Program-made: the position numbers and the translations under genes | Notes under the pieces: model-generated | Databases searched by the model: none | What the model saw: the letters and a program-made list of their open reading frames with translations, nothing else | Told to the model about the DNA's origin: nothing | Assembly (NCBI RefSeq): GCF_008704395.1 | Contig: NZ_CP023695.1 | Location: forward strand, 2,976,001 to 3,040,000 | DNA length: 64,000 bases | DNA from: Streptomyces alboniger | GTDB lineage: Bacteria > Actinomycetota > Actinomycetes > Streptomycetales > Streptomycetaceae | Direction of reading: 5' to 3' | In this document: positions 33,577 through 42,345 of the stretch, piece after piece | Position numbering within the stretch: position 1 is the stretch's first letter | Layout of the letters: the number at the start of each line of letters is the position of its first letter

Positions 33577-34461
33577 ATGAATGACGTACGGCCTCAGGAA
33601 CCCTTGGACGGCGTGGAGCTGCGGCACCTGCGCGCCTTCCTCGCCGTCGCCGACGAGCTGAACTTCACGCACGCCGCGGCCCTGCTCCGCATCGGGCAGC
33701 CCGTGCTCACGCGGACCGTGCGGGCCCTTGAGGACGCCCTCGGGACGCGTCTGCTGGAGCGCACCACGCGGCGCGTCGAACTCACCGACGCCGGATGCCG
33801 GCTGCGCGAGGAGCTGGCGCCGCTGCTGTCCCGGGTCGACACCGCGCTGCGGTCCGCGGGCAGCGAACCCCCGGTCCTGCGGCTCGGGTTCACCTCGGTC
33901 CTGCCCCAGGCCTGCGCGGAGTCCGCCCACGCCTTCAAGGCGGCCACCGGCGCGGGCGTGCGCCTGGTGCGCAGCGACACCCCGCTGGCGGGCCTGACCT
34001 CGGGCGCCTGCGACATCGCGGTCGTACGAGGTGACATCCCGCCCGGCGCCGCGGTGCGCTCACGGCTGCTGCTGCACGAGCCGCGGATCGCGGTCCTCGC
34101 CCGTGACGCGCCCGAACTCGCGGGCCGCCGCGTCGTGGACTGGCCGGACCTCGCGGACCTTCCCCTGGTCGTCAACACCGTCACCGGCACGACCGGCCCC
34201 GAGCTGTGGCCCGAGGACCGCCGCCCGCGCCTCGCCTGCACGGCCGACAACTTCGACGAGTGGCTGGAGGCGGTCGCCGCGGGCCACGGCGTGGGTGTGG
34301 CCCCGGAACCGGTGGCCCGCAGACACTCCCACCCGTCCCTGCGCTACGTACGCCTGAAGAACGCCCCGCCCGTCGCCGTGCGCCTGGCGGTTCCGGCCAG
34401 GGACGCGCATCCCCTGGCCGAGCGCTTCCTCGGTCAGTTCAGGGAAGGGTCGTCCGGATAG
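33577..34461 (+). CDS. LysR-family regulator of the MFS gene
   Basis: The 294-residue protein has an N-terminal winged helix (VELRHLRAFLAVADELNFTHAAALLRIGQPVLTRTVRALEDALGTRLLERT, about residues 13-63) and a C-terminal periplasmic-binding-like effector domain. It is divergent from the MFS exporter, with a candidate operator in between. The last 28 bp overlap the converging YqgE gene. Confidence 0.9.
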   Translation: MNDVRPQEPLDGVELRHLRAFLAVADELNFTHAAALLRIGQPVLTRTVRALEDALGTRLLERTTRRVELTDAGCRLREELAPLLSRVDTALRSAGSEPPVLRLGFTSVLPQACAESAHAFKAATGAGVRLVRSDTPLAGLTSGACDIAVVRGDIPPGAAVRSRLLLHEPRIAVLARDAPELAGRRVVDWPDLADLPLVVNTVTGTTGPELWPEDRRPRLACTADNFDEWLEAVAAGHGVGVAPEPVARRHSHPSLRYVRLKNAPPVAVRLAVPARDAHPLAERFLGQFREGSSG

Positions 34462-35033
34462 GTCGCCACCATCGCCAGCTCACTGCGCTGGCGTCTGAGC
34501 ACCGCGCGCCACAGCCGCTCCGGATCCGGCGAGGAGACATCGCCCGGCTCGGACTCGACCACGTACCAGGCGCCGTCCGCCAGCTCGGTCTCCAGCTGGC
34601 CCGGACCCCAGCCCGAGTACCCCGCGAAGATCCGCAGACTGCCGAGGGCCGGGGAGAGCAGCTCCGGCGGGGCCTCCAGGTCCACGAGGCCGATCGCGCC
34701 GTGCACGCGGCGGAAGCCGACGGGGTCGACGCGGCTCGTGCGGAAACGGATGCCGGACGGCGTGCCCTCCTCGCCGGGGACGACCGCGACCCCCAGCGCC
34801 GAGTCCAACGACACCGGGCCGCCCTGGAAGACGACGCCGGGCGCGCCCGCCAGATCGCCCCAGCCCTCCAGGATGTCGGCGACGCCCACGGGGGTCGGGC
34901 GGTTCAGGACCACGCCGAGGGAGCCCTCCTCGTCGTGGTCGAGGAGCAGCACCACCGCACGGTCGAAGTTCGGGTCCGACAGGGCGGGTGTGGCCACGAG
35001 CAGCCGCCCTGTGAGCGAGGACACCTCGGTCAT
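34434..35033 (-). CDS. YqgE/AlgH family protein
   Basis: The 199-residue protein belongs to the UPF0301 (YqgE/AlgH) family. Family segments are LTGRLLVATPALSDPNFDRAVVLLLDHDEEGSLGVVLNRPT near the N terminus and FAGYSGWGPGQLETELADGAWYVV in the middle. ATG 35033 is chosen, four codons inside the longer read. The family's biochemical role is unknown. Its 3' end overlaps LysR by 28 bp. Confidence 0.9.
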   Translation of the reverse strand: MTEVSSLTGRLLVATPALSDPNFDRAVVLLLDHDEEGSLGVVLNRPTPVGVADILEGWGDLAGAPGVVFQGGPVSLDSALGVAVVPGEEGTPSGIRFRTSRVDPVGFRRVHGAIGLVDLEAPPELLSPALGSLRIFAGYSGWGPGQLETELADGAWYVVESEPGDVSSPDPERLWRAVLRRQRSELAMVATYPDDPSLN

Positions 35034-35286
35034 GGACCACATGATCCCGCATCTTCGCCGTGAGCGGGGAGGTAATGGCCGTACGTGAACCGACGCAGAT
35101 CAGGGCGCATGAGTGCGACCGGAGCGCACGCCGCGGCCGGTGACCCGGAGTGCCCGGTTCCGCACGGTTCGTGTTGTGGCGAACTCATGACCTGTTTTGC
35201 GTGCCCTTGGCCTTACGGAAGGGGGGTACGCGGCCATTACGCTTGCCCTTTGGTCCCCCCGTCCATCCAATCGGAACGCGAGATTC

Positions 35287-36630
35287 ATGACCGTCACCGA
35301 CGATGTACTGCTTGTCCACGGCGGAACCCCGCTGGAGGGCGAGATCCGTGTCCGCGGCGCGAAGAACCTCGTGCCCAAGGCCATGGTCGCCGCGCTGCTC
35401 GGCAGCGCTCCGAGCCGGCTGCGCAATGTCCCCGACATTCGCGACGTCCGAGTCGTACGCGGCCTGCTCCAGCTGCACGGCGTGACGGTCCGCCCCGGTG
35501 ACCAGCCGGGTGAGCTGATCATGGACCCGTCGCACGTGGAGAGCGCGAATGTCGCCGACATCGACGCCCACGCGGGCTCGTCGCGCATTCCGATCCTCTT
35601 CTGCGGACCGCTCCTGCACCGCCTCGGGCACGCCTTCATCCCCGGTCTCGGCGGCTGCGACATCGGCGGCCGCCCGATCGACTTCCACTTCGAGGTGCTC
35701 CGCCAGTTCGGCGCGACCATCGAGAAGCGCGCCGACGGCCAGTACCTGGAGGCCCCGCAGCGCCTGCGCGGCACCAAGATCCGCCTGCCGTACCCGTCCG
35801 TGGGCGCCACCGAGCAGGTCCTGCTCACCGCCGTGCTCGCGGAGGGTGTGACGGAGCTCTCGAACGCCGCGGTCGAGCCGGAGATCGAGGACCTGATCTG
35901 CGTCCTGCAGAAAATGGGCGCGATCATCGCCATGGACACCGACCGGACCATCAGGATCACCGGTGTCGACAGCCTCGGCGGCTACAACCACCACGCCCTC
36001 TCGGACCGCCTGGAGGCCGCCTCCTGGGCTTCCGCGGCCCTGGCGACCGAAGGCAACATCTACGTCCGCGGCGCCCAGCAGCGCTCGATGATGACGTTCC
36101 TGAACACCTACCGGAAGGTGGGCGGTGCCTTCGAGATCGACGACGAGGGCATCCGCTTCTGGCACCCGGGCGGCTCGCTCAACGCGATCGCCCTGGAGAC
36201 GGACGTGCACCCGGGCTTCCAGACCGACTGGCAGCAGCCGCTCGTCGTCGCCCTGACGCAGGCCGCGGGCCTCTCCATCGTGCACGAGACGGTCTACGAG
36301 TCCCGCCTCGGCTTCACCTCCGCGCTCAACCAGATGGGCGCGCACATCCAGCTCTACCGCGAGTGCCTGGGCGGCTCCGACTGCCGCTTCGGCCAGCGCA
36401 ACTTCCTGCACTCGGCGGTCGTCAGCGGCCCCACGAAGCTCCAGGGCGCCGATCTGGTCATCCCGGACCTGCGCGGCGGCTTCTCGTACCTCATCGCGGC
36501 TCTCGCGGCCCAGGGCACGTCCCGTGTCCACGGCATCGACCTGATCAACCGCGGCTACGAGAACTTCATGGAGAAGCTCCAGGAGCTGGGCGCGAAGGTC
36601 GAGCTGCCGAACGGCAGGACGGCCCTCTAA
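35287..36630 (+). CDS. murA: UDP-N-acetylglucosamine 1-carboxyvinyltransferase MurA
   Basis: MurA makes the first committed step of peptidoglycan synthesis, adding enolpyruvate from PEP to UDP-GlcNAc. The 447 residues have the two inverse alpha-beta domains; the start region holds the conserved Lys-Asn pair (K26 N27 in GAKNLVPK), and GGCDIGGRPID contains the active-site Cys124 that fosfomycin alkylates. ATG 35287 is clear. A 250-bp upstream gap gives room for its own promoter. The downstream neighbour is hup, read in the opposite direction. Confidence 0.95.
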   Translation: MTVTDDVLLVHGGTPLEGEIRVRGAKNLVPKAMVAALLGSAPSRLRNVPDIRDVRVVRGLLQLHGVTVRPGDQPGELIMDPSHVESANVADIDAHAGSSRIPILFCGPLLHRLGHAFIPGLGGCDIGGRPIDFHFEVLRQFGATIEKRADGQYLEAPQRLRGTKIRLPYPSVGATEQVLLTAVLAEGVTELSNAAVEPEIEDLICVLQKMGAIIAMDTDRTIRITGVDSLGGYNHHALSDRLEAASWASAALATEGNIYVRGAQQRSMMTFLNTYRKVGGAFEIDDEGIRFWHPGGSLNAIALETDVHPGFQTDWQQPLVVALTQAAGLSIVHETVYESRLGFTSALNQMGAHIQLYRECLGGSDCRFGQRNFLHSAVVSGPTKLQGADLVIPDLRGGFSYLIAALAAQGTSRVHGIDLINRGYENFMEKLQELGAKVELPNGRTAL

Positions 36631-36675
36631 AGAGCCCGGCCGGCGTTTGAGGCCATCTCCTGCACAGCACGCGAA

Positions 36676-36706
36676 AGGGGCGGTCACCCACTGGGTGACC
36701 GCCCCT
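36676..36706. terminator. Bidirectional terminator between murA and hup
   Basis: Arms AGGGGCGGTCACCC (36676-36689) and GGGTGACCGCCCCT (36693-36706) form a 14-bp stem with an ACT loop, lying between two converging genes. The plus strand continues CTTC, the minus strand TTCG. Confidence 0.75.
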
Positions 36707-36722
36707 CTTCGCTGCTTGGGGC

Positions 36723-37004
36723 TTACTTGCCCTTGGCCGCTTCCTTCAGCTTGGAACCAGCCGAAACCTTGACGCTGTAACCGGCCGGAATGTTGATCGG
36801 CTCGCCGGTCTGCGGGTTACGGGCGGTGCGAGCGGCACGGTGGGTGCGCTCGAAGGTCAGGAAGCCGGGGATGGTGACCTTCTCGTCGCCCTTGGCAACG
36901 ATCTCGCCGACCGTCTCGGCGAACGCGGCCAGCACGGCGTCGGCGTCCTTGCGGGTCACCTCGGCGCGGTCGGCCAGCGCGGCCACCAGCTCACTGCGGT
37001 TCAT
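36723..37004 (-). CDS. hupA: HU-family DNA-binding protein
   Basis: The 93-residue protein is a short HU: helices at the N terminus (MNRSELVAALADRAEVTRKDADAVLAAFAETVGEIVAKGDEKV) and the beta-arm segment FERTHRAARTARNPQTGEPINIPAGYSVKVSAGSKLKEA with the Pro that intercalates DNA. Length equals HupA rather than the Lys-tailed HupS. It compacts the nucleoid. Confidence 0.95.
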   Translation of the reverse strand: MNRSELVAALADRAEVTRKDADAVLAAFAETVGEIVAKGDEKVTIPGFLTFERTHRAARTARNPQTGEPINIPAGYSVKVSAGSKLKEAAKGK

Positions 37005-37235
37005 GTTTGTACTCCCGTGTTCTTTTGCCGTTGAGGCGTGATCGAAGCCGATGCTGCCAGGGTCCTCGGACAGTCCCCGGACCCGGGTCTTGCGTCAGAC
37101 CCTCGCGCCCGATTACGCATCCTGCCCCCACCTGCGGCGGGAAAGCCAATCCGGCACCCTCCGAAGGGCCGCAGGGCCATGGTCCGCCACCCTAAAGGGG
37201 CGTTTACGACCGGGTGCCCCGCGACGCGCCGAGGG

Positions 37236-38669
37236 TCAGGCGGACGTGGGACCCGTCACAGCGGCCCCCGCGGCCTTCGCGGCGGTGCGCACCGCCCCGG
37301 CCACGGCGCCCGCGACCTTGTCGTTGAAGACGCTGGGGATGATGTAGTTGCGGTTCAGCTCGTCCTCGGCGACGACGTCCGCCAGGGCGCCCGCGGCGGC
37401 CAGCATCATCTCCGTGTTGACGGTGCGCGACTGGGCGTCGAGCAGGCCGCGGAAGACGCCGGGGAAGACCAGGACGTTGTTGATCTGGTTCGGGAAGTCC
37501 GAGCGTCCGGTGGCCACAACTTCCGCCGTCTGACGGGCGATTGCCGGGTCGACCTCGGGGTCCGGGTTCGCGAGCGCGAACACGATGGCGCCGTTGGCCA
37601 TGGCCGCCACGTCGTCGCCGTTCAGCACGTTCGGAGCCGAGACGCCGATGAAGACGTCGGCGCCGACGACGGCCTCCTTGAGGGTGCCCGTGAGGCCCTC
37701 GGGGTTGGTGTTGTCGGCGATCCAGCGCAGCGGCGAGTCGACGTCGTGGGAGACCAGGTCCTCGCGGTCGGCGTGCACGACGCCGTGGATGTCGGCCACC
37801 ACGGCGTTCTTCACACCGGCGGCCAGCAGCAGCTTGAGGATGGCCGTACCGGCCGCGCCCGCGCCGGACATGACCACGCGCACGTCGCCGATGCCCTTGC
37901 CCACCACGCGCAGCGCGTTGGTCAGCGCGGCCAGGACCACGATCGCCGTGCCGTGCTGGTCGTCGTGGAAGACGGGGATGTCCAGGGCCTCGCGCAGCCG
38001 CGCCTCGATCTCGAAGCAGCGGGGGGCGGAGATGTCCTCCAGGTTGATGCCCGCGAAGCCGGGGGCGATCGCCTTGACGATCTCGACGATGGCGTCGGTG
38101 TCCTGGGTGTCCAGGCACAGCGGCCAGGCGTCGATGCCCGCGAAGCGCTTGAAGAGGGCCGCCTTGCCCTCCATGACCGGCAGCGCGGCCTTCGGGCCGA
38201 TGTTGCCGAGACCGAGAACGGCCGATCCGTCCGTTACGACCGCAACGGAATTGCGCTTGATGGTGAGACGCCGCGCGTCCTCGGGGTTCTCGGCGATCGC
38301 CATGCACACGCGGGCCACGCCCGGGGTGTAGACCATGGAGAGGTCGTCACGGTTCCTGATGGGGTGCTTGGACTGCATCTCGATCTTGCCGCCGAGGTGC
38401 ATCAGGAACGTACGGTCGGAGACCTTGCCGAGGGTCACGCCCTCGATGGTGCGCAGCTGTTCGACGATCTCGTCGGCATGCGTCGTGGAGGACGCCGCGA
38501 TCGTCACGTCGATCCGCAGCATCTCGTGGCCTGAGGCCGTGACATCGAGGCCGGTGACCGAGCCCCCGGATGACTCGACGGCCGTGGTGAGCTGGGAGAC
38601 CGCGGTTCCGCTCGCGGGCACCTCCAGCCGGACCGTCATCGAGTAGGAGACGCTGGGCGCCGTTGCCAT
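37236..38669 (-). CDS. NAD-dependent malic enzyme
   Basis: The 477-residue enzyme converts malate to pyruvate and CO2. An N-terminal ACT domain (about residues 1-85) precedes the malic-enzyme core, where SMVYTPGVARVCMAIAE, the NADP/NAD site GLGNIGPKAALPVMEGKAALFKRF and FHDDQHGTAIVVLAAL are the family motifs, and GAGAAGTAILKLLLAAGVKN is the dinucleotide fold. The ACT domain suggests allosteric control. ATG 38669 is the start. Confidence 0.94.
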   Translation of the reverse strand: MATAPSVSYSMTVRLEVPASGTAVSQLTTAVESSGGSVTGLDVTASGHEMLRIDVTIAASSTTHADEIVEQLRTIEGVTLGKVSDRTFLMHLGGKIEMQSKHPIRNRDDLSMVYTPGVARVCMAIAENPEDARRLTIKRNSVAVVTDGSAVLGLGNIGPKAALPVMEGKAALFKRFAGIDAWPLCLDTQDTDAIVEIVKAIAPGFAGINLEDISAPRCFEIEARLREALDIPVFHDDQHGTAIVVLAALTNALRVVGKGIGDVRVVMSGAGAAGTAILKLLLAAGVKNAVVADIHGVVHADREDLVSHDVDSPLRWIADNTNPEGLTGTLKEAVVGADVFIGVSAPNVLNGDDVAAMANGAIVFALANPDPEVDPAIARQTAEVVATGRSDFPNQINNVLVFPGVFRGLLDAQSRTVNTEMMLAAAGALADVVAEDELNRNYIIPSVFNDKVAGAVAGAVRTAAKAAGAAVTGPTSA

Positions 38670-38854
38670 GGCCGACTTCCTCTGCTTTCACCTTGTAACT
38701 CTTGCCGTCCGATGGTCCCACCTACCGCCGGGTACGTGGTAGCCGCCCCGGATTGAGAACGTTTTGTTCACCGCCGGTACGGGAAGCCATCGGATCCTTC
38801 AGAACGCTTTTCGGAAACTTCTTTCCACCATACGAGAAGTCAGGGAAAACAGAA

Positions 38855-38887
38855 AGAGGCCCACGTCACTGGGTGACGTGGGCCTCT
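38855..38887 (-). terminator. Strong intrinsic terminator
   Basis: Arms AGAGGCCCACGTCAC (38855-38869) and GTGACGTGGGCCTCT (38873-38887) form a 15-bp perfect stem with a 3-nt loop. Read on the minus strand, TTTCTGTTTTCC follows. It would end the helD transcript or the candidate small RNA. Confidence 0.85.
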
Positions 38888-38987
38888 CCCGTACGTTCAT
38901 GACACCGGCCCGCCATGCTCGCCTCGCGGCAAGTGGTCGCTCGTAGCGACGAAGGTTGGGCCCGGGGGCTTGGATCGAGCCGGTGCC
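38855..38987 (-). ncRNA. Candidate structured small RNA after helD
   Basis: The minus-strand read between helD and the malic enzyme gene has all parts of a small-RNA gene: a -35 TTGCCT (39016-39021) and -10 TACCTT (38994-38999) separated by 16 bp, a predicted start near 38987, an RNA of about 130 nt whose 5' end pairs with an internal segment (38979-38985 with 38903-38909), an inner TCGCT-CGT-AGCGA hairpin (37 of 38937-38949 area), and a perfect 15-bp terminator with a U-rich tail. A leaderless 30-residue ORF starting at GTG 38987 is an alternative. No known RNA family is recognised. Confidence 0.45.
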
Positions 38988-38993
38988 ACATCC

Positions 38994-39021
38994 AAGGTAA
39001 CAAACGAATCCCGCAAGGCAA
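38994..39021 (-). promoter_or_regulatory. Promoter candidate for the small RNA
   Basis: TTGCCT (39016-39021) and TACCTT (38994-38999), 16-bp spacing, fit the streptomycete housekeeping pattern TTGnnn/TAnnnT. It lies just upstream of the helD stop codon region, so it is distinct from the helD promoter. Confidence 0.45.
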
Positions 39022-39036
39022 TTCCGTCCCGGGAAC

Positions 39037-41460
39037 TCAATCCCGGAGCAGATCCGGCACGCCCCGTCCGTCCGGGTCGTCCCGCTCTCCCGACAGGACC
39101 GTGAGCTGCTGGGTCGCACGCGTCAGCGCCACGTACAGGACCCGCAGGCCCGCCGGGGACTCGTCCGCGATCTCCGCGGGCGAGACGACGACCGTCGCGT
39201 CGTACTCCAGGCCCTTGGCCTCCAGGCTGCCGAGCGCCACCACGCGCTCGCCGAGCCCGTCGAGCCAGCGGGCCGCCTGCTCGCGGCGGTTCATCGCGAC
39301 GACCACGCCGACCGTGCCGCTCACCCGCTCCAGGAGCCGGGCCGCCTCCTCGCGCACGGACGCGCCGAGATCTCCCTCGCGTACGACGGCGAAACGGGGC
39401 TCCACGCCGGTCGAGCGGACCGCCGACGGCGACTCGGCGCCCGGCATCGCGAGGGCCAGGACCTTGGCGGCCAGCTCGGCGATCTCGGCGGGGTTGCGGT
39501 AGTTCACGGTGAGGGTGAAGCGGCGGCGCGGGCGGCTGCCCAGGGCCTCGTCACGGGCGGCCGCCGCCTCGTCCGGGTCGGACCACGAGGACTGCGCCGG
39601 GTCGCCGACGACCGTCCAGGTGGCGTGCCGCCCGCGGCGGCCGACCATGCGCCACTGCATCGGGGTGAGGTCCTGCGCCTCGTCGACGATGACATGGGCG
39701 TACTCGGTGCGCTCCGCCGCCAGGCGCTCGGCGCGCTCGCGCTGGGACTCCTCGCGCTGCGGCATCAGCTCTTCGAGGCCGGTGAGCAGGTCGAGGGGGT
39801 CCAGCTCCTTCTTCCTGCGGGGCCTGTGCGGCGTACCGAGGATCGCCTGGAGTTCGTCGAGCAGCGCCACGTCGTGCACGGACAGGGCGTCGCGCTTGAG
39901 GGAGCGGGCGACCTTGCGGATCTCTCCGGGGTTCAGCACGCGGCGGGCCCATCGCCCGAGGCGCCGCTCGTCGCCCATCGCGGCCAGGACCGCGCGCGGG
40001 GTCAGCTCCGGCCACCAGGCGTCCAGGAAGCGGATGAAGTCGTCCTCGGAGGTGATGTCGTCGTCGAAGGAGGAGCGCAGCTCGGCGGCCAGCTCCGGGT
40101 CCGAGTGGCGTCCTGCGGCCCCGGACTGCGACCACAGGGCGTCCAGGAGGAGCTTGCGGGCGCGGGGGCGCAGGAGGTTGACGGGGGCGGTGCCGCTCAG
40201 CGCTGCGCGGCGGATGCGGTCCAGCTGGTCGGCGTTCAGCTCCAGGCGCCGCCCGAAGGCAACGACCCTCAAGCGAGTGGGAGTGCTCCCTGCCGCCTCG
40301 CCTCCGGCTTCGGGCTCGGGGTCGCCGAAGGTGAGTTGCTCGTTGATCGCCGTGCGCGACCGCCGGTCCGCTGTGCCCGCCCGTTCCGCCCCGGCGGAAC
40401 GATCGCTCACAGCTGTGCGGGCTGCCGGTCCCAGCTCAAGCGCGCCGCGCGCCGCTTTGCGCAGCACGTTCAGCATCCGCGAGGAGCCCTTGACGCGGGC
40501 CACCGCCGGGGAGTCGTAGACCGTGGCCTCGACGGCGTCGACCAGGGAGCCGACCGCGCGGATCGCCACCTGGCCCTCCTCGCCGAGCGAGGGCAGCACG
40601 CCCTCCGTGTAGGCGACCAGGAGCGGGGTCGGGGAGACGATGAGGATGCCGCCCGCGTAACGGCGGCGGTCCTGGTAGAGGAGGTACGCGGCGCGGTGCA
40701 GCGCCACCGCCGTCTTGCCGGTGCCGGGGCCGCCCTCCACGTACGTCACCGACGCGGCGGGCGCGCGGATCACCATGTCCTGCTCGGCCTGGATCGACGC
40801 CACGATGTCCCGCATCGAGTGGCTGCGGGCCTGGCCGAGCGCGGCCATCAGCGCGCCGTCGCCGATCACCGGAAGCTTCTCGCCGTCGAGGTAGGCGGTG
40901 ATCTCCGGGCGCATCAGGTCGTCCTCGACGCCGAGGACCTTGCGGCCCTTGGAGCGGATGACGCGGCGGCGCACGACGCGGCCCGGGTCGACCGGCGTGG
41001 AGCGGTAGAAGGGGGCCGCGGCGGGCGCGCGCCAGTCGATGACGAGCGGGGAGTAGTCCGCGTCGAGGACGCCGATACGCCCGATGTGCAGCGTCTCCGC
41101 GATCTCGGCCGTGTTGTTCTCGCTCACGGCCCCCTCGGCGGGCTCGACGGCCGTGTACGCGCCGTCCGGGCCCTTTTTGCCGTCCTTGCCCCGGAGCAGG
41201 TCGATACGGCCGAAGAGGAAGTCCTCGAACTCGTTGTTGAGCCGGTTGAGATGCACCCCGGCACGGAACACCTGCGCGTCGCGCTCGGCGAGGGCGCCCG
41301 GCGTGCCGACCTGGGCGCGCTTGGCGGCGTCGTTCATCAGGAACTCGGCCTCGTGGATCTTCTCCTCGAGGCGCCGGTAGACCCGGTCGAGATGGTCCTG
41401 CTCGACACTGATCTCGCGGTCGCGCGTGCCTGACGGCATGACTGCGTTGACGTCGGCCAC
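39037..41460 (-). CDS. helD: HelD-like RNA polymerase-associated ATPase
   Basis: The 807-residue protein is a UvrD/Rep-type SF1 ATPase. An N-terminal coiled-coil (about residues 18-90, LDRVYRRLEEKIHEAEFLMNDAAKRA) resembles the secondary-channel arm of HelD, which frees stalled RNA polymerase. Walker A is GGPGTGKT (243-250), followed by the other helicase motifs VIVDEAQDLTPMQWRM, TVVGDPAQSSW, NYRNPAEI and the QxxR-type VLYVALTRATQQL. The insert between Walker A and motif II is large, as in HelD. GTG 41460 is chosen with AAAGGGG upstream, adding no length beyond the family. HelR-type members confer rifampicin tolerance; I find no rifamycin-associated element upstream. Confidence 0.88.
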   Translation of the reverse strand: MADVNAVMPSGTRDREISVEQDHLDRVYRRLEEKIHEAEFLMNDAAKRAQVGTPGALAERDAQVFRAGVHLNRLNNEFEDFLFGRIDLLRGKDGKKGPDGAYTAVEPAEGAVSENNTAEIAETLHIGRIGVLDADYSPLVIDWRAPAAAPFYRSTPVDPGRVVRRRVIRSKGRKVLGVEDDLMRPEITAYLDGEKLPVIGDGALMAALGQARSHSMRDIVASIQAEQDMVIRAPAASVTYVEGGPGTGKTAVALHRAAYLLYQDRRRYAGGILIVSPTPLLVAYTEGVLPSLGEEGQVAIRAVGSLVDAVEATVYDSPAVARVKGSSRMLNVLRKAARGALELGPAARTAVSDRSAGAERAGTADRRSRTAINEQLTFGDPEPEAGGEAAGSTPTRLRVVAFGRRLELNADQLDRIRRAALSGTAPVNLLRPRARKLLLDALWSQSGAAGRHSDPELAAELRSSFDDDITSEDDFIRFLDAWWPELTPRAVLAAMGDERRLGRWARRVLNPGEIRKVARSLKRDALSVHDVALLDELQAILGTPHRPRRKKELDPLDLLTGLEELMPQREESQRERAERLAAERTEYAHVIVDEAQDLTPMQWRMVGRRGRHATWTVVGDPAQSSWSDPDEAAAARDEALGSRPRRRFTLTVNYRNPAEIAELAAKVLALAMPGAESPSAVRSTGVEPRFAVVREGDLGASVREEAARLLERVSGTVGVVVAMNRREQAARWLDGLGERVVALGSLEAKGLEYDATVVVSPAEIADESPAGLRVLYVALTRATQQLTVLSGERDDPDGRGVPDLLRD

Positions 41461-41547
41461 CGGGGCCCCTTTCAAGCGTGCTGCTGCCCCTGTTGAGCAG
41501 CCGTCCACCGTACGCGAAAGGGACCGTGCTTGTGCACCTGTCCGCGC

Positions 41548-42345
41548 CTACACGTCGACCTCGACCAGACGGTCGCCGTCGAAGGTGGTCACTTCGAAGT
41601 GGTCGATCTCGTCGCGGTTCATGGCGGCGCCCCCGTGGACGTACAGAGGGCTGCGCGACCACTTGCTCGGGCTGTCCTTGATCCCGTAGCCCCACTTGGG
41701 CACCGACCAGGTGGTGACCGTCTCCTTCTCGCCGTTCTTGCCGACCGCGACGAGGGAGCACTTGAGCGGGCCCTTGACGTTCTTCAGCTCCAGGACGGCG
41801 TGGGTCCCCCAGGACTTCTCCTCCGTGCCGACCGTGGCGCTGACCTTCGTCGCCGGGTCCGTGGCCGCCGCCTTCTCGTCCATGTGGTGGAAGAAGGCGT
41901 CCTCGGCGGGGCTGGTGGGGTGCGGGTCGGCGGCGAGGTCCGTCGAGCCGCCGCCGTCGCCGGTCACCGCGAGGACCGTGAGCGGGCCGCCGACGATCAG
42001 CGCGACCGCCGCCGCGACCAGGAGCAGGCCGCGCCTGCGCCGCCGCTCGCGCCTGAGCGACACCTCGCCCGCCAGGCGCTCGGCGAGCCGCGGGCCGGGG
42101 CGCGCCGCGAGCTGTTCGCCGATCTCCGGTACGCCGTGGCCGCCGGGGAGGCCCGCGAGCGCGGCCAGCATCGGCTCCACGCCGGAGAACTCCTCCAGCT
42201 GCCGCGCGCAGAAGTCGCACACGGCGAGATGCGCCTCGAACCGCGTGGCCTCCGCCTCGTCCAGGACGCCGAGGGCGTAGGCGCCGACGGTCTCGTGAAT
42301 GGTGTCGTCCTGCCACTCGCCATGGTGGCCGTAGGACCCGGTCAT
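41548..42345 (-). CDS. Anti-sigma factor for SigU (zinc-binding, membrane anchored)
   Basis: The 265-residue protein has an N-terminal zinc anti-sigma motif with His39, Cys43 and Cys46 (FEAHLAVCDFCARQL), a membrane helix at about 106-127, and an extracytoplasmic C-terminal domain. The start ATGA overlaps the sigU stop, so the pair is co-translated. By the logic of such pairs it holds sigma U inactive at the membrane until an envelope signal triggers release. Confidence 0.92.
   Translation of the reverse strand: MTGSYGHHGEWQDDTIHETVGAYALGVLDEAEATRFEAHLAVCDFCARQLEEFSGVEPMLAALAGLPGGHGVPEIGEQLAARPGPRLAERLAGEVSLRRERRRRRGLLLVAAAVALIVGGPLTVLAVTGDGGGSTDLAADPHPTSPAEDAFFHHMDEKAAATDPATKVSATVGTEEKSWGTHAVLELKNVKGPLKCSLVAVGKNGEKETVTTWSVPKWGYGIKDSPSKWSRSPLYVHGGAAMNRDEIDHFEVTTFDGDRLVEVDV

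Noticed and set aside
38903..38987. A tRNA gene between malic enzyme and helD
   Set aside because: Outer ends pair and a 4-bp/7-nt T-arm-like hairpin exists, but there is no anticodon stem, no TTCGA loop and no consensus D arm. It is better explained as the candidate small RNA.
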